A stretch of DNA of 64,000 bases, taken from positions 1,768,677 through 1,832,676 of the forward strand of contig NZ_HG966617.1 in the NCBI RefSeq assembly GCF_000689395.1, in the 5' to 3' direction. The notes beneath the pieces were generated by a model, which was given only the letters and a program-made list of their open reading frames with translations, was not told the origin of the DNA and did no database searches. Origin of the DNA: Candidatus Phaeomarinobacter ectocarpi (GTDB lineage Bacteria; Pseudomonadota; Alphaproteobacteria; CGMCC-115125). The translations under genes and the position numbers were made by a program. Positions 35,697-45,450 of this stretch are shown in pieces; within the stretch, counting starts at the first letter, position 1, and every line of letters starts with the position of its first letter.

Positions 35697-35726
35697 CCGG
35701 CTGCAACGAACAAACGTTGCAGCCGG
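35697..35726 (-). terminator. Intrinsic terminator after the class II aldolase-like gene
   Basis: Arms CCGGCTGCAACG and CGTTGCAGCCGG (12 bp, perfect) enclose a 6-nt loop. On the minus strand the stem is followed by TTTCTTTTT, so it terminates the gene ending at 35754. Confidence 0.85.
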
Positions 35727-35753
35727 CTTCAAAATCTCGTTTCCCGCTAAAGT

Positions 35754-36539
35754 CTAGGTGCGATAGCTGGGGTCCTGACGGTCAAGCTTGCGCAGCATCG
35801 GCGGCCAAACCAGCGGGCTGGCGGAGCCGTCAAACAGCACTTCACTTTGATGCGTGGCTTTCTCGTGGGTCCCCTGTGGCGGGTTGTTGACGTCAACACC
35901 ACCGGCGAGTGCACGGATCTGCATGGTGCAGGCACGCTCGAGGTAATACATGGCGAGGAATGCTGCAGGAATGTCAGGGCCAACCGTCAGCGTGCCGTGA
36001 TTGCGAAGCAGCATGAACTGCTTGTCGCCTAGGTCTTTGACGATGCGGTCACGCTCCTCATGATCCAGCGCCACGCCTTCATACTCATGATAGGCGATCT
36101 CGCCGCACTGCATGGCGTGCTGGGTGATTGGCATCAGGCCGGCAGCCTGAGACGAGACGGCTACACCATCATCCGTATGCAGATGCATCACGCATTTGGC
36201 GTCTTCGCGCGCCATGTGAACAGCGGAGTGAATGGTAAAACCAGCCGGGTTGATGTCATACGGGCTGTCCATCACCTTGTTGCCGTCCTTGTCGACCTTC
36301 ACAAGCGATGATGCTGTCACTTCTTCGAACATCATCCCGAACGGGTTGAGCAGGAAGTGATGCTCCGGACCTGGCACGCGGGCGGAAAGATGGGTGAAGA
36401 GCAGATCATCCCAGCCATAGGAGGCCACGAGGCGGTATAGCGCTGCGAGGTCGACGCGCGCCTGCCATTCCTCCGGCGACACCTTGTCTTTGACGGATTC
36501 AATCTCGTCATATTTTGGCATTTCAAAAGCTACGGACAT
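35754..36539 (-). CDS. Class II aldolase/adducin-family protein
   Basis: This 261-residue protein has the class II aldolase/adducin fold, which includes fuculose-phosphate aldolases, ribulose-phosphate epimerases and non-enzymatic relatives. Metal-binding His residues are visible in CVMHLHTDDGVA, and the LLNPFGMMFEEVTASSLVK block is typical. The start at ATG 36539 (MSVAFEMPK) has AAGGAAG upstream; the longer frame to 36731 runs through non-conserved sequence. Its own terminator follows. The substrate is unknown; many alphaproteobacterial members of this size are of unassigned function. Confidence 0.85.
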   Translation of the reverse strand: MSVAFEMPKYDEIESVKDKVSPEEWQARVDLAALYRLVASYGWDDLLFTHLSARVPGPEHHFLLNPFGMMFEEVTASSLVKVDKDGNKVMDSPYDINPAGFTIHSAVHMAREDAKCVMHLHTDDGVAVSSQAAGLMPITQHAMQCGEIAYHEYEGVALDHEERDRIVKDLGDKQFMLLRNHGTLTVGPDIPAAFLAMYYLERACTMQIRALAGGVDVNNPPQGTHEKATHQSEVLFDGSASPLVWPPMLRKLDRQDPSYRT

Positions 36540-36740
36540 GAAGTCTTCCTTTCCCGGGCCGCTTGGCGCGGCTTGTTTACGAGCGGCATGGCACCCAAGC
36601 CCATCCCTGGAGCAGGCGGCAAATCGTCCGCCGCCAATACTCAAACCGCCTAAATCCTCGACACCATAAGGTGTTAGCTCTCGGTATAAGGCAAAATTGC
36701 CGCCATTTCGACCCCCACGCCCCAGAGACACAAAGCCCAG

Positions 36741-38144
36741 CTACTCAGCAGCACTTTTCAAAGGCTGTGCCTCAAAAATCTTGCCCGGATTGAGGATGCC
36801 CTTGGGGTCCAGCGCCTTTTTGATCGCCCGCATGGTGGCGATTTCCTCAGGCGTGCGGGTCACCAGCAAATAGGGCCGCTTCTCGAGGCCAACCCCATGC
36901 TCCGCGGAAACAGATCCACCGCGAGATCGCAACGGCTCATAGACGCAGGCCTCGACGCCCCGCCTCGCCTGCACGCTGTCATCCCCCACGCCGACAATGA
37001 CATGCAGATTTCCATCGCCCAGATGGCCGAAGATCATGGCCGTGTGATCCGGATAGGTCTCGGTTAGTCGCGCCTTGGTCTCACTGACATAGGCTTCCAT
37101 GTCCTTGACCGGCAGGCTCACATCGAAAGTGAAGATCGGCCAGTTCTGTGCCACCTGCCCGACATCGTCACGGATCGCCCACATCTTGTCGCGCTCGCTC
37201 TGGTTCTTGGCCAGCACGGCATCGACAATCAGTTCTTTTTCAAAAGCTTCTTCAAGTGCGGCCTCAAACCGGGATGTGTCCTGTTCCTGCTGTGCGCCCA
37301 TGGCCTCGATCAGCACATAGTACGGCTGATCCTGAGCAAGCGGCGGTGTATGGGTAGCAGGCTCAGTTGTCAGCAGCCGGTAAAAGTCATTCCACAGGCA
37401 TTCAAACGCGGACAGCGTGCCTGCAAGTTTGCGGTCCATGTGGTCCAGCAGTTTCGGCAACTTGCTGAACTCATCCACTGCGATAAAGGCTGTATCCTGA
37501 CTGTCCGGCTTGCGGCGCAACCGAAGCACGGCCCGGGTGACGACTCCAAGCGTCCCCTCCGAGCCAATGAACAGCTGCTTGAGGTCATACCCGGCATTGT
37601 CCTTGATCATCTTGCCAAGGGACGACAGAACAGTGCCGTCCGCCAGCACCACCTCCAGCCCCAGCACCATGTCGCGCATCATGCCGTATCGAATGACGCG
37701 GTTACCGCCGGCATTGGTCGCAATGTTGCCACCGATGGTGGCCGACCCCCGCGCCCCCAGATCAAGTGGCAGGATCAGGTGATGCTTTTCAATATCTTCC
37801 TGAACCGTCTGGAGGATGGCGCCGGCCTGAACGGTTGCGGTCCCCGCAATCTCATCCACTTCTTCAATGGCGTGCATGCGCTCAAGCGAGAGCGCCAGTT
37901 CGCCATGGCCCACATTGGCGCTTTCAACCAGGCCGGTCAGTCCACCCCATGCGACGATGGGTTGCCCCGCCTCATGGCAAAGCGTCAGAACCTTTGAGAC
38001 TTCTTCCGTAGAGGCAGGCCTCAAGACAATTGGCGGCGTGCCCAAATGGCTCCAGCCCGACTGAGCCTTGGCTTCAGCATCGGCCCCTTCAAGGTAGCCG
38101 TGCGGCCCCAGCAGGTCTTTGAGTTGGCTGATAAGTGCACTCAT
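36741..38144 (-). CDS. FAD-binding 2-hydroxyacid dehydrogenase (D-lactate/glycolate oxidase type)
   Basis: This 467-residue member of the FAD-linked oxidase (GlcD/Dld) family oxidises a 2-hydroxyacid. The PCMH-type FAD-binding part has PIVAWGGLTGL near residue 75 and GARGSATIGGNIATNAGGNRV near 155. The C-terminal cap shows a HLGDGNLHV metal/substrate motif and SAEHGVGLEKRPYL, ending with the classic DPKGILNPGKIF. A GGGGAGGA box precedes the ATG. D-lactate is an attractive substrate because lutABC lies 4 kb away, but glycolate or D-2-hydroxyglutarate are equally possible. Confidence 0.88.
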   Translation of the reverse strand: MSALISQLKDLLGPHGYLEGADAEAKAQSGWSHLGTPPIVLRPASTEEVSKVLTLCHEAGQPIVAWGGLTGLVESANVGHGELALSLERMHAIEEVDEIAGTATVQAGAILQTVQEDIEKHHLILPLDLGARGSATIGGNIATNAGGNRVIRYGMMRDMVLGLEVVLADGTVLSSLGKMIKDNAGYDLKQLFIGSEGTLGVVTRAVLRLRRKPDSQDTAFIAVDEFSKLPKLLDHMDRKLAGTLSAFECLWNDFYRLLTTEPATHTPPLAQDQPYYVLIEAMGAQQEQDTSRFEAALEEAFEKELIVDAVLAKNQSERDKMWAIRDDVGQVAQNWPIFTFDVSLPVKDMEAYVSETKARLTETYPDHTAMIFGHLGDGNLHVIVGVGDDSVQARRGVEACVYEPLRSRGGSVSAEHGVGLEKRPYLLVTRTPEEIATMRAIKKALDPKGILNPGKIFEAQPLKSAAE

Positions 38145-38265
38145 GACGAGTCCTCCCCATCCCTGGTGAGACCAGAGCTTTGCGGCCGCTCGTTAGCCCA
38201 CCGGCAGCCGTGGAACGACTATAGCCGAATGTAAGGATGAACTCGAGACACGCTGTTTGACACAC

Positions 38266-39759
38266 TCACTCCACGCGCGCCCGCCGGACAGCGTCCTGCC
38301 AGCCAGCGTAGCGGCCCTCTCGCCAGTCCTCCGGCTTTTGCGGATCAAAGGTCTTGTCCAACTGCCAGATGCCTTCGACATCGTCCGTTGACTTGAACAG
38401 ACCGACCGTCAGACCGGCAGCGAAGGCAGCGCCCAGCGATGTCGTTTCAGTCACGGCTGGTCGTGCGATCGGGCGCCCGAGCGTGTCTGCTAGGACCTGA
38501 CAGAACCAGTCATTTGCCACCATGCCGCCATCGACCCGTAACTCTGTGGGAGCCGTCAGGCCCGCCCGGCTCATGTCATCGGCCATCGCATCCATCAGAT
38601 CACGGGTTTGAAACGCCACTGCCTCAAGAGCCGCACACACGATTTCAGCGCGCCCGGTATCGCGCGTCATGCCCACAATCGTGCCGCGCGCATGCGGGTC
38701 CCAATAGGGCGCCCCAAGACCGGTAAAGGCGGGCACCAGATATACGTTGGAGGCCGGGTCGGCTTCCTTGGCAAGAGCTTCACTTTCCTGAGCAGAAGCA
38801 ATCAGACCCATCTTGTCACGCAGCCACTGAACAGTGGCACCTGCCATGAAGATCGATCCCTCCAGCGCATAGGTCGGCGTCCCGCCAAATCGATACGCGA
38901 CTGTGCCAAGCAACCGGTTGGCACTATCCACTTTCGTCTCGCCCGTATTCACCAGCGCAAAGCAACCAGTGCCATAGGTGGATTTCATCAGGCCCGGCGC
39001 GAAACACGCCTGCCCGACTGTTGCGGCCTGTTGATCGCCCAGAATGCCTGCGACGGGAATGGGGGTGCCAAAATGCTGTTCAACCGCCGTACCAAAAACC
39101 GCTGCAGGGTCGAGAACACGCGGCAGCATTTCCCGGGGCACGCGAAGGATGCTCAGCAACTCCTCGTCCCAGTCCTGGGTCTCGATGTTGAACAACAGCG
39201 TTCGCGAGGCATTGGTAACGTCCGTGGCATGCACCTCTCCACCGGTCAGGTTGAACACCAACCAGCTGTCGATGGTGCCAAAGCACAATTCGCCTTTCTC
39301 GGCACGGGCGCGTGCGCCCTCGACATTGTCCAATATCCAGGCAACTTTGGTTCCCGAAAAATACGGGTCCAGCAACAAGCCGGTCCGCTGCTTGAACAGC
39401 GCTTCGTGCCCATCCGCCTTGAGGGCCGCACAGGCATCTGCCGTCCGCCGGTCCTGCCAGACGATGGCACGGTAAACAGGCTCGCCGGTTGCCCGGTCCC
39501 ACACAACCGTTGTTTCGCGTTGGTTGGTAATGCCGATGCCGGCGATCTCAGATACACCAATATCAGCAATCGCTTCGCGACACACGGCAAGCGTGTCATT
39601 CCAGATTTCGACGGGATCATGCTCAACCCATCCATCGCTGGGAAAATGCTGGGTCAGTTCCTTCTGGGCCGAGGCCACGGGCGATCCGGCGCCATCAAAT
39701 ACGATTGCGCGGGACGATGTGGTTCCCTGGTCAATGGAAAGAATATGTGTGGCAGCCAT
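38266..39759 (-). CDS. glpK: Glycerol kinase
   Basis: GlpK phosphorylates glycerol to sn-glycerol 3-phosphate. The FGGY-family protein starts at ATG 39759 ([18 protein letters not shown], with GGGAG 8 nt upstream), giving 497 residues. Signatures include the ATP-binding [10 protein letters not shown], the glycerol-binding GWVEHDP and NQRETTVVW, and the FGGY motif region [17 protein letters not shown]. No glpD, glpF or glp repressor gene is adjacent. Confidence 0.96.
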   Translation of the reverse strand: MAATHILSIDQGTTSSRAIVFDGAGSPVASAQKELTQHFPSDGWVEHDPVEIWNDTLAVCREAIADIGVSEIAGIGITNQRETTVVWDRATGEPVYRAIVWQDRRTADACAALKADGHEALFKQRTGLLLDPYFSGTKVAWILDNVEGARARAEKGELCFGTIDSWLVFNLTGGEVHATDVTNASRTLLFNIETQDWDEELLSILRVPREMLPRVLDPAAVFGTAVEQHFGTPIPVAGILGDQQAATVGQACFAPGLMKSTYGTGCFALVNTGETKVDSANRLLGTVAYRFGGTPTYALEGSIFMAGATVQWLRDKMGLIASAQESEALAKEADPASNVYLVPAFTGLGAPYWDPHARGTIVGMTRDTGRAEIVCAALEAVAFQTRDLMDAMADDMSRAGLTAPTELRVDGGMVANDWFCQVLADTLGRPIARPAVTETTSLGAAFAAGLTVGLFKSTDDVEGIWQLDKTFDPQKPEDWREGRYAGWQDAVRRARVE

Positions 39760-39836
39760 TGCGACATCTCCCTGCATGCGCCCGCTTTATTGCCTCAGCA
39801 ATACACCGGATGGCGCGCGCACGAAATGCATGGGCG

Positions 39837-40172
39837 CTAATTCTTGTCCTGGGTTTCGGCGTTGACCCAGGCAGCAAACCGCGGATCAACATCGCACGCC
39901 GCAAAGGCAGTGACCGCTGGCGTATCATAAGGATGCATCCGGACAATTGTTTCCATGGCCGCTTTGCATTTCTGCCGTGTGGTTTTGAACAGCATCGCGA
40001 CTTCAGATTCGGACTGCAATGCGCCTTGCCACATATACATGGACTTCATCCCCGGCAGCATGTTCACGCAGGCCGCCTGACCGGCTTCGATAACCGCCCC
40101 CGCCAACCGCTCGGCCTCTGCCTGTGAGGGAGCCGTTAAATAGATGAAAACGATTGCATCGGGGTCTGACAT
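39837..40172 (-). CDS. cutA: Divalent-cation tolerance protein CutA
   Basis: CutA is a small trimeric ferredoxin-like protein named for copper tolerance; its cellular role is unsettled. The family's sequence is clear: AACVNMLPGMKSMYMWQG, FKTTRQK and HPYDTPAV. The start at ATG 40172 (MSDPDAIVFIYLTAP) gives 111 residues, the usual length. A 10-residue longer version from 40202 is possible. It is divergent from nadK. Confidence 0.93.
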   Translation of the reverse strand: MSDPDAIVFIYLTAPSQAEAERLAGAVIEAGQAACVNMLPGMKSMYMWQGALQSESEVAMLFKTTRQKCKAAMETIVRMHPYDTPAVTAFAACDVDPRFAAWVNAETQDKN

Positions 40173-40255
40173 CACGCGCCTTTTACGTTCTTCTTCTGGC
40201 AAGCCTTCTGGGCTAAGGTCACCACCCTACCCCATTGCCCCCAGTGCCAAAAAAC

Positions 40256-41023
40256 ATGCCCCCTAAAAAACTATCATTTGTTGCCAGTCCCCATGACGAG
40301 GCACAGGACGCGTTCAAAACGCTCACAGCACGCTATGGCAATGCGGACCCAAAGACAGCAGACGCAATTGTGGCGCTTGGGGGCGATGGCCTCATGCTGC
40401 AGACACTGCACGCGCAACTGGGCAATGGGCACCCGATCTACGGCATGAATCGCGGCTCTGTCGGCTTCCTGATGAATGATTATTCCGAAGATGACCTTCC
40501 CGCGCGCATTGAGGCAGCCGAACACACGACAATCCACCCTCTGCGGGTCCGGACAGAAGATGTGAATGGCGAGCACGCCGAAGCATTGGCCATCAATGAA
40601 GTGTCCATGCTGCGCGAAACCTATCAGGCCGCCAAGCTGCGTATCGTGATTGACGGCAAGACGCGCATGGATGAGCTCGTCTGCGATGGGTTGCTGGTTG
40701 CAACACCTGCGGGCTCCACGGCGTACAACCTCTCCGCGCACGGACCAATCCTGCCGCTGGGGGCACAGCTTCTGGCCCTGACGCCCATCAGTGCGTTCAG
40801 ACCGCGCCGCTGGCGCGGTGCTTTGCTCCGGCACAATGCCTGCGTTCAGATTGAAGTTCTGGAGGCCGCCAAGCGTCCAGTGAGTGCCGTCGCCGACCAT
40901 CAGGAATTCCGTTCAGTGCGCAAGGCGAGCATAGAAGAAGCATCAGACATCGGCCTGCACATGCTGTTTGACCGCGACCGCAATCTTGATGAGCGGATTA
41001 TCGCGGAGCAGTTCCTGCCGTGA
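40256..41023 (+). CDS. nadK: NAD kinase
   Basis: NadK makes NADP from NAD and ATP. The 255-residue protein (start ATG 40256, [11 protein letters not shown]; a TTG 21 bp upstream is in frame) contains the hallmark GGDG in [13 protein letters not shown]. It also has the NE/D motif NEVSMLRE and the glycine-rich [17 protein letters not shown]. Its stop overlaps the GTG start of the next gene (GTGA), suggesting one operon with the AbrB-type membrane protein. Confidence 0.95.
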   Translation: MPPKKLSFVASPHDEAQDAFKTLTARYGNADPKTADAIVALGGDGLMLQTLHAQLGNGHPIYGMNRGSVGFLMNDYSEDDLPARIEAAEHTTIHPLRVRTEDVNGEHAEALAINEVSMLRETYQAAKLRIVIDGKTRMDELVCDGLLVATPAGSTAYNLSAHGPILPLGAQLLALTPISAFRPRRWRGALLRHNACVQIEVLEAAKRPVSAVADHQEFRSVRKASIEEASDIGLHMLFDRDRNLDERIIAEQFLP

Positions 41024-42177
41024 CCTCAGCGCCCAAGTCTCCCAAGGACAGCCTCTCGGCTGTTGCAGCCGGAGGTTTGGCTTTGCCCGGCTCGACGCCC
41101 CCAGACTTTCGTACGGTTGCAACAACACTGCTCATCGCCAGCGTGGGCGGCGGCCTCTTCGCCATCGCCGGAGCGCCCCTGGCCTGGATGCTGGGTGCCA
41201 TGTTCATCACAACGGGTGTGGCCATGGCCGGGCTTGCCAAGCTGGGGATCTATGCCTGGTTGCGCACCACCATGATTGCCGTACTCGGCGTCATGCTGGG
41301 CAGCGCCTTTACCCCTGAATTGCTGTCTCAGATGTTGGGATGGTGGCCGGACGTACTGGTGCTTGCCGTCTTCATTGCCTTTGTGACAGCGACAGGCTTT
41401 ATCGTTTTCCGGTATGGCGCTGGCTACGACACCACCACGGCGTATTTTTCCGCAACCCCGGGCGGTCTGTCCGAAATGGCAATCATGGGCCATGAGCTGG
41501 GGGCGGATATCAGGACCATTTCCCTCATCCACGCAACGCGCATTCTTGTGGTAGTGGCCACGATCCCTGTCTATTTCCGGGTCGTGGAGGGGTTGGAGAT
41601 CCCAGCCTTGCCGCGCAATGTCGGCTCGCTGATTGATCTTGGGATCTATGAAGCTGTGATGCTGAGCGGCTGTGCGCTGCTGGGGGTTCCCCTGGGCCGC
41701 ATAAGCCGGGTGCCTGCGGGATCACTGATCGGGCCCATGGTGCTGAGCGCCGCGGTCCATCTGGCCGGTCTTTCCAGCGGCAAGCCACCCGCTGAAATTG
41801 TCGCGGCAGCTCAGGTGGTGGTCGGCGCTTCCATAGGGTGCCGGTTCGCGGGTCTCACGCTCGCGGATGCACGCAAGATCATCTCGGCTGGATTGATTTC
41901 CGGACTCCTTATGGTCATCGCCGCAGCCCTTGCCGCCTATTCCCTGTCGGCCTTTCTGGATCGCCCTGTGGAAGTGCTGGTGCTGTCCTTTGCCCCCGGC
42001 GGACTGGCCGAAATGGCCCTGATTGCCCTGATCCTTGGCATCGACACAGCCTTTGTGTCGGCAATGCACGTGCTGCGCATCGCCATGGTGGTCATTGGCG
42101 CACCGGTGGTTTTCAGGCTGATGGGCGTCGAATCCGGCAAATCCGATACAATTAAATCCGAGACAATTGAGGATTAG
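41020..42177 (+). CDS. AbrB-family (duplication) membrane protein
   Basis: This 385-residue polytopic protein is from the family often mislabelled as ammonia monooxygenase or AbrB regulator (AbrB duplication domain). Two homologous halves each contain PAG/PGG-type motifs: [21 protein letters not shown] in the first half and [20 protein letters not shown] in the second. About ten hydrophobic helices are visible. Function is unknown in general. It starts with GTG overlapping the nadK stop. Confidence 0.85.
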   Translation: MTSAPKSPKDSLSAVAAGGLALPGSTPPDFRTVATTLLIASVGGGLFAIAGAPLAWMLGAMFITTGVAMAGLAKLGIYAWLRTTMIAVLGVMLGSAFTPELLSQMLGWWPDVLVLAVFIAFVTATGFIVFRYGAGYDTTTAYFSATPGGLSEMAIMGHELGADIRTISLIHATRILVVVATIPVYFRVVEGLEIPALPRNVGSLIDLGIYEAVMLSGCALLGVPLGRISRVPAGSLIGPMVLSAAVHLAGLSSGKPPAEIVAAAQVVVGASIGCRFAGLTLADARKIISAGLISGLLMVIAAALAAYSLSAFLDRPVEVLVLSFAPGGLAEMALIALILGIDTAFVSAMHVLRIAMVVIGAPVVFRLMGVESGKSDTIKSETIED

Positions 42178-42262
42178 ACTTTAACCGTCATTAACCGGCA
42201 GGTGCGATACTCCACACGTATTACGCGCAAACACACTGGAAATCTGCCGGGACCGCCCAAGA

Positions 42263-42805
42263 ATGGACGCCTACGACTTTTCCCGACTTACCGTGCTGGT
42301 AGTTGATGACAACTGCCATATGCGCCAGCTCGTGCGAAAAATACTCTACGCATTTGGCTGCCGGACAATCCACGATGCAGCTGATGGCACGCAGGCCATC
42401 AACATGCTGCAGACCCATCAGATCGACATCCTGGTTGCCGACTGGATGATGAAGCCCATGGATGGCATCGAGCTCACCAAGATCATCCGCAAGGGTGACG
42501 CGGTACCCAATCCCTATGTGCCGGTGATCATGCTCACCGCCCATACCACCATACAAAACATCCTTGTTGCCCGTGAAGCAGGTGTGACCGAGTACCTGGC
42601 CAAGCCGCTGACACCGCGCAGCCTGCTGACACGCCTTCAGATGGTGATTGGCAATCCTCGCCCCTTTGTCCGGACCGCGCAGTTCTTTGGGCCTGATCGC
42701 CGCCGCAAGGACAGCTCGTTCTATACCGGCCCAGAGCGTCGCGAAGACGCCGAAAGCACCAAGGACACTTTCGAGCTCGATGATATGGAGGAAGACGCAG
42801 CCTAG
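42263..42805 (+). CDS. Single-domain response regulator
   Basis: This 180-residue protein has a receiver domain (residues 10-130). The acidic pair is VVDD, the phosphoacceptor Asp lies in ILVADWMMKPMDG, the switch Thr in MLTAHT, and the conserved Lys in LAKPLTP. The C-terminal 50 residues carry the FFGPDRRRKD and YTGPERRED motifs seen in a group of alphaproteobacterial receivers without output domain. It is followed after 20 bp by an HPt-like protein, so both may belong to a phosphorelay controlling behaviour such as motility or cell cycle. Confidence 0.88.
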   Translation: MDAYDFSRLTVLVVDDNCHMRQLVRKILYAFGCRTIHDAADGTQAINMLQTHQIDILVADWMMKPMDGIELTKIIRKGDAVPNPYVPVIMLTAHTTIQNILVAREAGVTEYLAKPLTPRSLLTRLQMVIGNPRPFVRTAQFFGPDRRRKDSSFYTGPERREDAESTKDTFELDDMEEDAA

Positions 42806-42825
42806 CCGCAGCGTCACACAGTGCG

Positions 42826-43311
42826 ATGGCCAAACAGGTTCAAAAACCAATCGAGTTCATTACGCCGCCAAACGTGCTGCGCGCCAAACTCGCCACCAAG
42901 ACCGCACCCATCAAAAACCCTCTGGCAGCCGCCAACCGGGCTCTCGCGGACATGAGCGCTGAATGCACCAAATGGGTGGATGAAGAAATCGACCGGCTGC
43001 ACGAGCGGCGTCAGGCCTTTGTGGCAAAGCCTCAAGACTCAAACACACTGGAGGACCTCACCCACACGGCCATGGACGTGAAGGGCCTTGCAGGACCAGG
43101 CGGCTATCCAGATGCAGACGCCTTTGCAGTCAGCCTGATTGCCCTCCTCACCTCCGCCGACAATCTGGCAGCCAAGAACGTCGAACTGGTAGAAGCCCAT
43201 GTAGACGCCATTCGCGCCACCCGGGAAAAGGCGTATTCAGCCAAAGTCGCTGGCGCACTGGCTGCGGAGCTATCTGCTCGTACGGCCGAACTGGTGAGCG
43301 AAACCACCTGA
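42826..43311 (+). CDS. HPt-like protein with a possibly missing phosphoacceptor histidine
   Basis: This 161-residue, alanine-rich helical protein resembles the small HPt-domain proteins encoded next to receivers in alphaproteobacteria. It shows LTHTAMDVKGLAGPGGYP and the later helix EAHVDAIRA. In those relatives, as I recall them, the motif reads H-D-I-K-G with the His as phosphoacceptor. Here the aligned residue is Met83, and the only nearby His is His80. The first 30 residues look disordered and basic. It lies 20 bp after the response regulator gene. It may be a decoy or scaffold, or use His80; confidence in the family is moderate. Confidence 0.6.
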   Translation: MAKQVQKPIEFITPPNVLRAKLATKTAPIKNPLAAANRALADMSAECTKWVDEEIDRLHERRQAFVAKPQDSNTLEDLTHTAMDVKGLAGPGGYPDADAFAVSLIALLTSADNLAAKNVELVEAHVDAIRATREKAYSAKVAGALAAELSARTAELVSETT

Positions 43312-43318
43312 TCCGCGA

Positions 43319-44107
43319 CTAGATGCTGTCCATGGTGATTTCAGTCACGCTGTAACCAGCGGCCGCTGGAATGGTCAGCATCATGGTGCCATCACGATCC
43401 TCGACCTGCGGTTCTACGGTCACGATGGTTCGCGCCTTTGCTGCGTCAAAAGCCTCAGCAACGGTTTTGCTCTCGGCCAGTTGCTCAAGATTCATCCGTG
43501 TCGGGAAGATGACGGTCCGCTTGCCGACCTTGGCTTCTTCAAGCGCTTGCGCCGGGCTGATCCAGACAGAGTCGACGCCTTCTGATCCGTCATGCATCGC
43601 CACGTGATCTGACGGGGCAATCGCAAGATAGAAGTGTGTGTCAAACCGCTTGGGCATCATTTTGGGCGTCACCCAATGCGCATAGGGTTCCAGCAGATCG
43701 CAGGCAAGATGCAGCTTCTCACGAGTCAAAAAATCGGCAATTGGGAGGGCGCCCTTGTCGAGCAGCGGCCGGTCAGCCTCCAGCGACAGGAGACGCTTGC
43801 CATCGATCAACGCGCCGCTCTCATCACGGGCCAGCAGCACCCCGGATTCCTCAAAGGCTTCGCGAATGGCCGCGACCCGCAAAGCCAGCAGCTCATCATC
43901 CAGATCATCCGCCCCGTCACATAGCGGCCGCACGTCCGGCAAGACATCACCCGGAGCAAGTTTGCCGCCGGGGAAAACCAGTGCCCCTGATGCAAAATCG
44001 ATCTGGTGGTGTCGCACCACCATGAAGACTTCAAGGCCCTGTTCGCCATCGCGCAGCATCAGGATGGTTGCCGCCGGAACCAGCGGTTTTTGAGCTTTCT
44101 CAGACAC
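43319..44107 (-). CDS. Nudix hydrolase
   Basis: This 262-residue Nudix protein carries a near-complete Nudix box. FPGGKLAPGD starts it and AAIREAFEESGVLLA ends it, with an insertion of about 20 residues between, as in larger coenzyme-A or NDP-sugar hydrolases. The C-terminal half has a mixed alpha/beta extension. The GTG start at 44107 has GGGGAG about 10 nt upstream. The substrate is unknown. It converges on the HPt-like gene with 7 bp between. Confidence 0.88.
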   Translation of the reverse strand: MSEKAQKPLVPAATILMLRDGEQGLEVFMVVRHHQIDFASGALVFPGGKLAPGDVLPDVRPLCDGADDLDDELLALRVAAIREAFEESGVLLARDESGALIDGKRLLSLEADRPLLDKGALPIADFLTREKLHLACDLLEPYAHWVTPKMMPKRFDTHFYLAIAPSDHVAMHDGSEGVDSVWISPAQALEEAKVGKRTVIFPTRMNLEQLAESKTVAEAFDAAKARTIVTVEPQVEDRDGTMMLTIPAAAGYSVTEITMDSI

Positions 44108-44268
44108 TGACTTTATCTCCCCCGAGCCCGCTCAATCACCCTTAAAACTGCCACGAAATTGCAGCTTGAGAGTATGAGCGCCCGTTAACTTTTGTTTTGT
44201 ATCCTTTGACCGATCAAAGCGAATGGCCCGGCAAACCGGGCCTTCGGTGCAAAGGGCTTCGAGCAATC

Positions 44269-45363
44269 ATGTATCGCAATTCCTTCCGCCTCACCAATAG
44301 AGAGATTGACGAGGCCTTTGCCACGCGTCAGTTCCGCCTGGTTTTTCAGCCGAAAATTGACCTCACGCACCGCTCCCTGACGGGCGTCGAAAGCTTTGCG
44401 CGCTGGCAGCACCCACAGTTTGGTGTCATCCCACCTGCCCTGTTCCTGCCTGTGCTGGCGCGCCAGGGCCGTAACCAGGAACTCACCCGGTTTGTCTTGA
44501 GCGAAGCCATTGCACAGCTGGTGCGGTGGCGCGCATCCGGTGAGACAGCCACCGTTTCGATCAACGTCGCACCAGAAGAATTGGCCGATGGTTCCCTGCC
44601 TGTTTCAATCCGACTTGCCCTGAATACCGCTGATCTTGATCCCTCCCGGCTCATCGTTGACCTGCCCGAGCGCGGCCTTGCCGCTGAACCCGAGCGCGCC
44701 CGCGACACCATTCATGCCCTGTCCGAAATCGGCATTGGGCTGGCGCTTGAATGCGCGCAGGAACCGCTGATTGATTTCACGAATACAGACACAGCGCTGC
44801 TCGACCCGACAGCCTTTCAGGAATTCAAGATTGGTGGCCGGGCCATCATTCAATTTGCTAGCCGTATTGAAGGCACCGGCCTTGGCCTTATGCGCAGCCG
44901 TCTGGAATACGCAAAATCAAACCAGATGAAGACGACAGCGGTTGGTGCGGAATCAGCTGAAACCGTGTCGCTGTTGCCGTCATTGGGGTTTGATCAAGCG
45001 CAGGGAAATGCAATTTCATCCCCCCTGACACCGCAAGTACTGCTCGATTTTGATGCCGCAGCCGCAATGGATGACCTTTTGGGAACGCAACCGCAGGACA
45101 CACCAGACAAAGCTGCGCTCGAAGACTTTTCACCCCCCACCAGACTTCCGGCAGAAAAAAAATCCCGCATCCAGGTGGTGCGCGGCAACGCCCGTGTCGA
45201 GCTGCTGACGCAGGGTAAGACTGGCGGAAAAACCCATGTGGTCAAATTGCCCAACCCGGCGTCTGTAGCGGCAGGCAAGCAACGAGACGAACAAACTGGC
45301 GCGCCCAAGATGGGCTTCTTCACGCGGTTGCAAACGCGGTTCTCGCGCACCTTCCAAGCCTGA
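44269..45363 (+). CDS. Degenerate EAL-domain protein
   Basis: The 364-residue protein (start ATG 44269) has an EAL-type fold at residues 20-275, the family of cyclic-di-GMP phosphodiesterases. The EAL motif reads ESF (41-43, GVESFARWQHP). The Asn strand SINVAPEEL and the VDLPERG glutamate are kept. The essential DDFG(T/S)G loop is replaced by LECAQEP, so catalysis is unlikely and c-di-GMP binding or protein binding is more probable. The C-terminal 90 residues are low-complexity and basic, with an ending FFTRLQTRFSRTF that may form an amphipathic helix. Confidence 0.78.
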   Translation: MYRNSFRLTNREIDEAFATRQFRLVFQPKIDLTHRSLTGVESFARWQHPQFGVIPPALFLPVLARQGRNQELTRFVLSEAIAQLVRWRASGETATVSINVAPEELADGSLPVSIRLALNTADLDPSRLIVDLPERGLAAEPERARDTIHALSEIGIGLALECAQEPLIDFTNTDTALLDPTAFQEFKIGGRAIIQFASRIEGTGLGLMRSRLEYAKSNQMKTTAVGAESAETVSLLPSLGFDQAQGNAISSPLTPQVLLDFDAAAAMDDLLGTQPQDTPDKAALEDFSPPTRLPAEKKSRIQVVRGNARVELLTQGKTGGKTHVVKLPNPASVAAGKQRDEQTGAPKMGFFTRLQTRFSRTFQA

Positions 45364-45450
45364 CACCCTCGCCATCGGACTTGAGTGTTGCCGCGGCTCT
45401 CCCGCGGCTCCATGATCGCGCACATCAAAAATTCGCCTACGAGGAACCTC

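Noticed and set aside
38608..39840. Long plus-strand frame of about 410 codons opposite glpK
   Set aside because: High-GC antisense frame of a certain glycerol kinase gene; composition is Arg/His-rich without any motif.
44225..44242. Hairpin GGCCCGG-CAAA-CCGGGCC before the degenerate EAL gene
   Set aside because: Stable stem but no U-tract on either strand and no matching regulator; not enough to call a terminator or riboswitch.
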